Shown: in pieces, positions 56,522-64,000 of the stretch
Layout of the letters: every line of letters begins with the position of its first letter
How positions within the stretch are numbered: position 1 is the first letter of the stretch
NCBI RefSeq assembly: GCF_036327775.1
Contig: NZ_CP109598.1
Location: 2,108,001-2,172,000, forward strand
DNA length: 64,000 bases
Direction of reading: 5' to 3'
Source: Streptomyces sp. NBC_01498
Lineage (GTDB): Bacteria; Actinomycetota; Actinomycetes; Streptomycetales; Streptomycetaceae
Notes under the pieces: model-generated
The model's database searches: none
Told to the model about the DNA's origin: nothing
What the model saw: only the letters and a program-made list of their open reading frames with translations
Translations under genes and position numbers: made by a program

Positions 56522-58030
56522 TCAGGCGCCCCGGCCGGTCAGGGCCTCGGCCGCCGCCCGGCCGCAGACACGTGCGGCGCCGTACGTGGCGATGTGCGGG
56601 CTGCCCTGGGGCTCGGCGTGGTCGACCCCCATCTCGACGACGGCGGTGTCCGGGCGGGCCCGGAGAAGGTCCTCCAGGACGGTCCCCATCCACGGGTGCC
56701 GGTGCTGGTCGCGTACGACGGCGACGATCCTGCGACCGGCCGCCGCCGCCAGTACCCCGGCCGCGCCGGCGCCGTTGACGTAGGAGTCGCCCGCGGTGCC
56801 GGGCAGCAGCGCGGCCAGCTCGTCGGCGACGCCCCAGGGGGTCTCGTCGCCGACGGCGATGTTCGCGACGGGGGCGAACCGGGCGACGTAGGGCGCCTCC
56901 GTAAGAGGCGCGCCCGTGCCGGTCACCCGTACCGCGCGGCGGGCCGCGACCAGTCCGACGTCGGTGCCGGGCGCGGTCCCCTCCTGTACGGCCGCGCCCG
57001 GCCCCGAGGACCCCCGCGCCCGCAGCGCCCAGTCGGCCAGGGCGCGTACCCGCGCCGCCGCGTCGGCCAGTCGCTCCTCGGGCAGTTCGCCTTCCCGTAC
57101 CGCGGCGACCAACGCGTCGCGCAGCCGCAGGACGGTCTCCTCGTCGGCCAGGCCGCCGCCGACGCAGATGGCGTCGACGCCCGCCGCCAGCGCCAGGACG
57201 GAACCGCGTCCGATGCCGTACGTCGACGCGATGGCCCGCATCTCGATGCCGTCGGTCACGATGAGGCCCTCGAAGCCCAGGTCCTCACGGAGCAGACCGG
57301 TGAGGATCTGCGGGCTGAGGGTGGCGGGGCGGTCCGGGTCGAGCGCCGAGAGCAGGATGTGCGCGCTCATCACCGACCGGGAACCGGCGGCGATCGCCGA
57401 GCGGAAGGGCGCCAGTTCACGGGCGTGGAGCGTGTCGGAGTCCACGTCGATACGGGGCAGCGCGAGGTGCGAGTCGACCGCCGTGTCGCCGTGTCCGGGG
57501 AAGTGCTTGGTGCAGGCGGCCACCCCGGCGGACTGGAGCCCTTCCACATAGGCGGCCGTGTGGCGGGCGACCAGTGCCGGGTCGGCGCCGAAGGAACGGA
57601 CGCCGATGACGGGGTTGTCGACGTCCGAGTTGACGTCGGCGGACGGCGCCCAGTTGAGGTTCACGCCGCACGCGGCGAGCCGGGACCCCAGCTCGCGTGC
57701 CACGGCGCGGGTCAGCTCCACGTCGTCCACGGAGCCGAGCGCGTAGTTGCCGGGGAAGGACGATCCGTCCCGCACTTCGAGACGGGTGACGTCGCCGCCC
57801 TCCTCGTCGATGGCGACGAGGATGTCGTCCCGTTCGGCCCGCAGCCGCGCGGTGAGCGCGGCCAGCTGGTCGGGCGAGCTGATGTTGCGGCCGAACAGGC
57901 CGACGGAGGTGAGACCTTCGCCGATCCGCCGCAGCAGCCAGTCCGGTGCGGTCGTGCCGACGAAGCCGGGCTGGAGGACCGTGAGGGCGTCGCGGGTCAG
58001 GGTGTCCGAGCTGTGCGTGAGAGTGGTCAT
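56522..58030 (-). CDS. GH3 beta-N-acetylhexosaminidase of the das operon
   Basis: A cytosolic enzyme of 502 residues. The NagZ-type motif KHFPGHGDTAVDSHLALPRID supplies the His/Asp acid-base pair, and the nucleophile Asp is in LIVTDGIEM. The C-terminal 170 residues form an extra alpha/beta domain as in long GH3 enzymes. The start lies six bases after the dasC stop, so it belongs to dasABC. It would split imported chitobiose into GlcNAc. Confidence 0.92.
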   Translation of the reverse strand: MTTLTHSSDTLTRDALTVLQPGFVGTTAPDWLLRRIGEGLTSVGLFGRNISSPDQLAALTARLRAERDDILVAIDEEGGDVTRLEVRDGSSFPGNYALGSVDDVELTRAVARELGSRLAACGVNLNWAPSADVNSDVDNPVIGVRSFGADPALVARHTAAYVEGLQSAGVAACTKHFPGHGDTAVDSHLALPRIDVDSDTLHARELAPFRSAIAAGSRSVMSAHILLSALDPDRPATLSPQILTGLLREDLGFEGLIVTDGIEMRAIASTYGIGRGSVLALAAGVDAICVGGGLADEETVLRLRDALVAAVREGELPEERLADAAARVRALADWALRARGSSGPGAAVQEGTAPGTDVGLVAARRAVRVTGTGAPLTEAPYVARFAPVANIAVGDETPWGVADELAALLPGTAGDSYVNGAGAAGVLAAAAGRRIVAVVRDQHRHPWMGTVLEDLLRARPDTAVVEMGVDHAEPQGSPHIATYGAARVCGRAAAEALTGRGA

Positions 58031-58036
58031 ACGGCG

Positions 58037-58930
58037 TTATCCCTTTACCGCGCCGGAGGTCAGCCCGGTCGCCATCTTCTTCTGGATGATCATGAAGAAC
58101 ACCACCACGGGCAGCGCGATCATGGTCGAGGACGCCATCAGCGCCCCGTAGTCGGTGCCGCGCTCGGTGGTGAAGGTCATCAGCCACACGTTGAGCGTGT
58201 ACTTGGAGTTGTCGTTGATCAGGATGTACGCGAAGAGGTACTCGTTCCACGCGTTGACCAGCGCGAAGATCGACGCCGCCGCGAGGCCGGGGGCGAGCAG
58301 CGGGAAGATCACCCGCCGGAAGGCGCCCATGCGCGTACAGCCGTCGACCATGGCCGACTCCTCCAGCTCCACCGGGATGTTCACGACGAAGCCGCGGATC
58401 ATGATGATCGCGAACGGCAGGGTCGAGACCAGGTAGACGACGATCAGGCCCCAGTACTCGTCCAGGCCGCCCATCGCGTTGAGCTGGGCGTAGATGGGGA
58501 TCAGCATCGCCGTCGGCGGCAGCATCTGGACGAGGATGAGCACCATCAGCAGCGCGCGGCGGCCGAAGAACCGGAACCGGCCGATGGCGAGGGCCGCCAG
58601 GGTCGCGATGATCATGCCGCCGAGGACCGCGGTGACCGAGACGATCAGGCTGGACTGGACGGCGGTGCCGAAGTTCGGCTGGTCGACCGCGCGGACGAAG
58701 TTGTCGAAGGTCAGCGACGACGGCCAGAGCGTCTGGTCGTACGACCGGATCTCGTGGTTGGGCCGCAGCGCGCTGATGATCAGCCAGTACACCGGGAACG
58801 CCATGACGACGGCGAACAGCAGGCCCAGGACGTCGTAGACCGTACGGCTCTTCTTGCGGTCCGGGCGCAGCGTCTGCCCGGTCTTCACAGGGGCCGGGAG
58901 GGGCGCGGGCGCGGTGGTGGAGGTACTCAT
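58037..58930 (-). CDS. dasC: Chitobiose ABC transporter permease
   Basis: A membrane protein of 297 residues with six helices and the EAA loop ESAMVDGCTRMGAFRRVIFPLLAPG. It is the MalG-type permease. ATG at 58930 overlaps the dasB stop (ATGA). Confidence 0.94.
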   Translation of the reverse strand: MSTSTTAPAPLPAPVKTGQTLRPDRKKSRTVYDVLGLLFAVVMAFPVYWLIISALRPNHEIRSYDQTLWPSSLTFDNFVRAVDQPNFGTAVQSSLIVSVTAVLGGMIIATLAALAIGRFRFFGRRALLMVLILVQMLPPTAMLIPIYAQLNAMGGLDEYWGLIVVYLVSTLPFAIIMIRGFVVNIPVELEESAMVDGCTRMGAFRRVIFPLLAPGLAAASIFALVNAWNEYLFAYILINDNSKYTLNVWLMTFTTERGTDYGALMASSTMIALPVVVFFMIIQKKMATGLTSGAVKG

Positions 58931-59946
58931 TCGACCTCTCCTGTCTTCATCAGCTGACGCAGGTAGAACACGGCCACGCCGGAGAGCAGCACAACGGTGA
59001 TCAGGGCGATCGCGCTGCCCTGGCTGAAGGAGGTGGACTCGAACGCCTTGGAGAACGAGTAGAGCCCGAGGGTCTCGTACTCAGGTTCGGGCTTGTTGCC
59101 GCGCAGCAGCCAGATCTGGCCGAATACGTTGAAGTCCCAGATCACCGAGAGCGTGGTGACCATGACGAAGACCGGGCGGATGACGGGCCAGGTGACGAAG
59201 CGGAAGATGCCGGCGACGTTGGCGCCGTCGAGGGCCGCCGCCTCCTCCAGTTCGCGGGGGACCTGGGTGAGGGCCGCGTACAGCGTGATCACGACGAACG
59301 GGATCGCGCCCCAGACGACGAGCAGGGTGATGATCGCGAAGCCCTGCCAGGGGTCGAGGAACCAGTTGTGGCCGAGGAAGTCCTCGCCGGCGACCTTGGC
59401 TATCAGGGTGTTCAGCAGGCCGTAGTCGGAGTCGGACAGCCAGCGGAAGATCGAGGCGGCGACCATCAGGGGCATCGACCAGGCGGCGATCAGCGCCGCG
59501 GTCAGCGTCAGGCGTACCCAGGTGGTCAGCCGGGTCATCATCAGGGCGACCAGCAGGCCGATGGCCATGGTGAGTCCGACGCAGACGACCATGAACAGGA
59601 CGGTGCGGCCGGTGACATACCAGAACTCGGAGTCGGCGAGGATGTTGGTGAACTGCTCGAAACCGACCCAGGGGGCCGGCTCCCCCGTCCAGAGTTCACG
59701 CCGTCCCATGTCCTGGAAGGACATGATCACGGTCTTGGTGAGCGGGAACGCGTACACGGCGGCGATGGCGATGATCGCCGGGAGAATCAGCAGGAACGGA
59801 AGGAGTTCGCCCTTCTTGCGGCGTCTCTTCCCTGTGGTCCGGTCCGTTCCCCTCTCGGGGGCGGGCCGGCCGGGTGTCCCTTTCGGGTCACGCGGTACCG
59901 GGGGCGCCGGGGGTCCGGCGGCCTCCTGCGTGTCGGCAGCAGTCAC
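58927..59946 (-). CDS. dasB: Chitobiose ABC transporter permease
   Basis: A membrane protein of 339 residues with six helices and the EAA loop EEAAALDGANVAGIFRFVTWPVIRPV, the MalF-type permease. GTG at 59946 follows GGAAGG; the frame is open to 60045 with extra starts, judged less likely. The first 60 residues are a basic cytosolic extension. The ATPase (MsiK in relatives) is not encoded nearby. Confidence 0.92.
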   Translation of the reverse strand: MTAADTQEAAGPPAPPVPRDPKGTPGRPAPERGTDRTTGKRRRKKGELLPFLLILPAIIAIAAVYAFPLTKTVIMSFQDMGRRELWTGEPAPWVGFEQFTNILADSEFWYVTGRTVLFMVVCVGLTMAIGLLVALMMTRLTTWVRLTLTAALIAAWSMPLMVAASIFRWLSDSDYGLLNTLIAKVAGEDFLGHNWFLDPWQGFAIITLLVVWGAIPFVVITLYAALTQVPRELEEAAALDGANVAGIFRFVTWPVIRPVFVMVTTLSVIWDFNVFGQIWLLRGNKPEPEYETLGLYSFSKAFESTSFSQGSAIALITVVLLSGVAVFYLRQLMKTGEVE

Positions 59947-60166
59947 GTGACTGACCTTCCGTTTGATTCTCTGCATTCTCTGCACCGAATCCGCGCCCGA
60001 AAAAAGGCGGGGAGCGGGGGCCGGTGATGACCGGGCCCCGCCCACCCGCCGGTGAGCCGACGGGCCTCCGGGGGCGGGGGCGCCGGAGGCCCTGGCGCTC
60101 AGGACCCTGGGGCGGGGGCGCGTGACCCGGGGGTGCGGGTCACGGCCCCGGCCGGGACCGCGTGGG
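59947..60166 (-). other. dasA-dasB intergenic stretch with imperfect hairpins
   Basis: A 220-bp gap within the operon. GC-rich inverted sequences (GGGGGCCGGT with ACCGGGCCCC, about 60015-60042) could partly stop transcription after dasA and make the binding protein more abundant than the permeases. ATTCTCTGC occurs twice in tandem at about 59965-59983. Confidence 0.5.
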
Positions 60167-61468
60167 TCAGGACTGCTCGTTGATCAGTTCGTCGATCTTG
60201 GCGTCGGCGGCCTTCGTGGCGTCGGCCACGGAGTCACCCTTGAGGATGTCCAGGAGCATGTTCTCCAGGACCTCCTCCTTCTCGATGGACGTCCAGCCGG
60301 GCGCGATCGGGGTGAACCACGCGTCGGGCACCGCGTTGGCGATCGGGGCCGTCTCCGGCTTCGCCTTCAGGGGCTCCAGCTGCTTCTCGTTGTTCGGGAG
60401 GATGTTCTTGCCCGCGAGGACCTCCATGGACTTCTCGCTGGTGAACAGCGAGACCCATTCCTCGGCCAGGTCCTGGACCTTGGACTTGCTGGTGATGGCG
60501 AGGTCGGAGCCGCCGATGAAGGAGGGCAGCGCCTTGCCGTTCGGGCCGGGCATTCCGGCGGTGAGGATCTTGCCCTCAAGCTTGGGGTTGCCGTTGTTCG
60601 CGCCGTCGACGACGGAGCCGGACTCCCAGCCGTTGCCGTAGATGAGGGCCGCCTTCTCGTTGGCCATCACGTTGGCGTGGTCCTGCTCGTCCTTCGTCTG
60701 GTCGGCCTTGTTGTACTTCTTGACCAGGTCGACGAAGTGCTGGATGCCCTTCTGCGCCTCGGGCGTGGAGAGCGACGCCTTCCACTGCGCCTCGCCCTCG
60801 TCGTACTTGGCTATCGCGCCGTCGTACGCGGCGACGTAGGACATGGCGGCGTACCAGTAACGGCCCGGCAGGTAGAGGCTGGAGGAGCGCTTGTCCTTCT
60901 TGCCGTTCTCCTTCGCGACCTTGTCCATGGCCGCGAGCATCTCGGTCTCGGTCGTGGGCAGCGTGTCGAGGCCGGCGCCCTTCTTGAGCATGTCCTTGTT
61001 GTAGATCGCCACGCGCGCACCGGCGTAGTAGGGCACGCAGAACTGCTTGCCCTCGTAGGTGCAGGTGTCCTTGAGGCCCTGGATCCAGGTGTCCGAGTTG
61101 TCGTACTTCTCGGGGTCGATCTCGGCGACCGCGCCGTTGAGGATGTACTGCATGGTCTCGGTGTTGCCGAGCTCGACGACATCCGGGAACTTGTCGCCGC
61201 CGAGGGCGGTGTCGAGCTTCTTGGCCTTGTCCGCCCACTGCTGGTACTGGACGTCGACCTTGACCTTCGGGTACTTCGCCTTGAACTGCGCGTTGACATC
61301 CTTGACCAGTTCCGGCCAGGTGCTCTGCGCGTCGACCATCAGCCAGACAGTGACTGTGTCACTACGGTCCTTCGGGTCCTTCGCCGCACCACTGTCGTCC
61401 GATCCGCACGCCGCGATCGAGAACATCATGCCCGCGACACCGATCGCCGCGATGAGCTTGCGCTTCAC
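60167..61468 (-). CDS. dasA: Chitobiose ABC transporter substrate-binding lipoprotein
   Basis: A secreted lipoprotein of 433 residues. The signal peptide ends in the lipobox IAAC with Cys21. The mature part is a family-1 sugar-binding protein (VTVWLMVDAQSTWPELVKDV, ENMLLDILKGDSVADATKAAD at the end). GTG at 61468 follows GAGGAGGG. It binds N,N'-diacetylchitobiose outside the cell and delivers it to DasBC. Two DasR-type sites lie upstream. Confidence 0.94.
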   Translation of the reverse strand: MKRKLIAAIGVAGMMFSIAACGSDDSGAAKDPKDRSDTVTVWLMVDAQSTWPELVKDVNAQFKAKYPKVKVDVQYQQWADKAKKLDTALGGDKFPDVVELGNTETMQYILNGAVAEIDPEKYDNSDTWIQGLKDTCTYEGKQFCVPYYAGARVAIYNKDMLKKGAGLDTLPTTETEMLAAMDKVAKENGKKDKRSSSLYLPGRYWYAAMSYVAAYDGAIAKYDEGEAQWKASLSTPEAQKGIQHFVDLVKKYNKADQTKDEQDHANVMANEKAALIYGNGWESGSVVDGANNGNPKLEGKILTAGMPGPNGKALPSFIGGSDLAITSKSKVQDLAEEWVSLFTSEKSMEVLAGKNILPNNEKQLEPLKAKPETAPIANAVPDAWFTPIAPGWTSIEKEEVLENMLLDILKGDSVADATKAADAKIDELINEQS

Positions 61469-61554
61469 GCCACACCCTCCTCAGGGACTGCTGCAACCCC
61501 CTCCCCACCGCGAAGAATTACGACGAGTACCACCGGGGCTGAGACCTGGCCTTT

Positions 61555-61570
61555 AATGGTTTAGACCAGT
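61555..61570. promoter_or_regulatory. DasR-type site 1 between dasA and dasR
   Basis: AATGGTTTAGACCAGT, with core TGGTTTAGACCA one base from the dre consensus, about 87 bases before the dasA start. Confidence 0.85.
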
Positions 61571-61578
61571 ACGGGGAG

Positions 61579-61594
61579 CTTGGCCTAGACCTTT
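61579..61594. promoter_or_regulatory. DasR-type site 2 between dasA and dasR
   Basis: CTTGGCCTAGACCTTT, core TGGCCTAGACCT, a weaker match placed 24 bases from site 1. Two sites in this place are also known for S. coelicolor dasA. Confidence 0.8.
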
Positions 61595-61615
61595 AGGGGT
61601 GTCAAGGGTGTATAA

Positions 61616-62515
<900 letters not shown>

Positions 62516-62908
62516 GACGGGGGCACGGGGCCGCACGGCGCGCGCGGGGGGCATCGGCGGCGAAGGCCGGGGCCGACCGGCTCGGAAGCGCGGGCGGGTG
62601 ACGACGGGCTCGGGGCAGGGGCCGGTGACGACCCGCTCGGGCCGAGGGCCGCGCCGGCCGGCTCGGAGCGGAGCCCCACCGGCGATCGACCACGAAGGGC
62701 GGGACGGCCGATATCGGCCAACCTTCGGCCCGGTGTGTGAACGCCCCGTGGAACGGGGCATGTTCAGCCCCTGGCGCACCGTCACCTCCCTGGTTCCCGT
62801 ACGCCGTCGCCGTGTCGTTCGTGCGGGCGAGGGGGGTGACGCGTGACGAGACGGTCCCTTAGATTTCCTGCGAGTTTCAGCAGGTGACCACTGAGGGGAC
62901 GACTCGCC
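62516..62908. other. Gap between dasR and cstA with degenerate repeats
   Basis: About 390 bp without a supported gene. GGTGACGAC followed by a G/C tract and GCTCGGG occurs twice (about 62596 and 62622), and GGCCGGCTCGGA-like segments also recur. Toward the 3' end lies lower-GC sequence fitting a cstA promoter, but no elements could be fixed. Confidence 0.45.
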
Positions 62909-64000
62909 ATGCAAGAGCCGGCACCAGCACGTGCCACACAGGACTCGTCCGGGCGTCTCACGCCGAAATCGATCGCGATCTGGGCGCTCGTCGCCCTGGT
63001 GGGCGCGGTCGGCTGGGGTGTTCTCGCCCTGTCGCGCGGTGAGGACATCTCCGCCGCGTGGATGCTGGCGGCGGCACTCGGGTCGTACGCGATCGCCTAC
63101 CGCTTCTACTCCAGATTCATCGCGAACCGGGTGCTGAAGGTCGACCGGACGCGGGCCACACCCGCCGAACGGCTCGACAACGGCGTGGACTTCCACCCAA
63201 CCGACCGGCGCGTGCTCTTCGGGCACCACTTCGCCGCCGTCGCGGGCGCGGGACCGCTCGTCGGTCCGGTGCTGGCCGCGCAGATGGGCTATCTGCCGGG
63301 CACCATCTGGATCGTCGCGGGCGTGATCTTCGCGGGCGCGGTCCAGGACATGGTCACGCTGTTCTTCTCCACGCGCCGCGACGGCCGTTCGCTCGGCCAG
63401 ATCGCGCGCGACGAGATAGGGCCGTTCGGTGGCGCCGCCGCGCTGATCGCGGTCTTCCTCATCATGATCATCCTGCTCGCGGTGCTGGCCCTGGTCATCG
63501 TCAACGCGCTCGCCGACTCGCCGTGGGGTGTCTTCTCCATCGCGATGACCATCCCGATCGCACTCTTCATGGGCGTGTATCTGCGGGTGCTGCGGCCGGG
63601 CCGCGTCAGTGAGGTCTCACTGATCGGTGTGGCGCTGCTGCTGCTCGCGATCGTGGCGGGCGGCTGGGTCGCGGAGTCCTCGCTCGCCGGCACGTTCACG
63701 CTGGAGGCCGGCACGCTGGTCATCTGGATGGTGGTCTACGGCTTCCTCGCCTCCGTCCTGCCGGTCTGGATGCTGCTGGCGCCGCGCGACTACCTGTCGA
63801 CGTTCATGAAGGTCGGCACGATCGCGCTGCTGGCGATCGGTGTGGTCGTCGCGCTGCCGACGATGAAGATGGACGCGATCACCGACTTCGCGAGCCGGGG
63901 CGACGGTCCGGTGTTCGCCGGTTCGATGTTCCCGTTCGTCTTCATCACCATCGCGTGCGGGGCGCTGTCCGGTTTCCACTCGCTCATCGCCTCGGGCACC
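62909..64000 (+). CDS. cstA: Carbon starvation protein CstA-like peptide transporter (3' end outside window)
   Basis: A membrane protein; the first 364 residues are present. Many helices are visible, with the conserved HFAAVAGAGPLVGPVLAAQMGYLPG segment and AGAVQDMVTLFFSTRRDGRSLGQIA. CstA proteins import peptides or pyruvate under starvation. ATG at 62909 has GAGGGGAC upstream. Confidence 0.93.
   Translation, partial: MQEPAPARATQDSSGRLTPKSIAIWALVALVGAVGWGVLALSRGEDISAAWMLAAALGSYAIAYRFYSRFIANRVLKVDRTRATPAERLDNGVDFHPTDRRVLFGHHFAAVAGAGPLVGPVLAAQMGYLPGTIWIVAGVIFAGAVQDMVTLFFSTRRDGRSLGQIARDEIGPFGGAAALIAVFLIMIILLAVLALVIVNALADSPWGVFSIAMTIPIALFMGVYLRVLRPGRVSEVSLIGVALLLLAIVAGGWVAESSLAGTFTLEAGTLVIWMVVYGFLASVLPVWMLLAPRDYLSTFMKVGTIALLAIGVVVALPTMKMDAITDFASRGDGPVFAGSMFPFVFITIACGALSGFHSLIASGT

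Overview
The window is a high-GC actinobacterial chromosome segment, almost certainly Streptomyces. The evidence is the codon bias (strong G/C in third positions), the frequent GTG starts, and the gene content: wblE, a sigH-type stress locus, snapalysin, nickel superoxide dismutase, the das chitobiose locus with dasR, and Kgd-type 2-oxoglutarate decarboxylase. The gene order resembles, from memory, the S. coelicolor core around lon, kgd, sodN, sigH, wblE and dasR. The segment lies in the conserved chromosome core, with accessory material inserted. The window cuts a sensor kinase gene at the left edge and cstA at the right edge.

Layout. 1-10 kb: a CvnA/NIT-type sensor kinase (partial), a PP2C-like protein, an imperfect long repeat, a MarR regulator, lon with HspR-type and ClgR-type operators, a spermidine-synthase-like protein and a two-component pair. 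10-14 kb: kgd. 14-19 kb: a three-gene operon of a short peptide, an HExxH peptide-modifying enzyme and an FxsT-like TIR/NB-ARC/TPR protein. This looks like a reduced RiPP/conflict locus. 19-26 kb: a trypsin-VMAP / MoxR ATPase / vWA-TPR ternary system with a Trypco1 accessory protein. 26-30 kb: a DUF4097-PadR operon with its own operators, and a ClpN/HTH operon with an apparently leaderless promoter. 30-36 kb: a quinone-oxidoreductase-like enzyme, malic enzyme, a polar amino acid ABC transporter and a methyltransferase. 36-39 kb: a CGNR protein, sodX, sodN and a SigB-family sigma factor. 39-42 kb: a LysR regulator diverging from snapalysin. 43-46 kb: a polyprenyl diphosphate synthase downstream of a family 2B encapsulin (EshA). 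46-50 kb: an amidase, a PLP enzyme, an Na+/H+ antiporter and a UBP zinc finger protein. 50-55 kb: an anti-sigma factor with a SigH-like sigma factor, a diacylglycerol kinase, wblE and a PdtaS-type kinase. 55-62.5 kb: the GlcNAc module (small RNA candidate, nagB, GH3 hexosaminidase, dasC, dasB, dasA, dasR), with four DasR-type sites. 62.9 kb to the end: cstA.

How the parts work together. The das region forms one circuit. DasR would bind the sites in front of nagB, dasA and a small RNA candidate, so that chitobiose import, cleavage to GlcNAc and deamination of GlcN-6-P rise together. The 14-26 kb block holds two adjacent NTPase-dependent systems of conflict or effector type between housekeeping genes, and it is the most unusual part of the window. 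The small peptide operon has no radical SAM gene, and its peptide lacks the usual FxSxx terminus. No tRNA, rRNA, insertion sequence or CRISPR array was seen. All family calls rest on reading motifs and recalled family knowledge; no database search was run.
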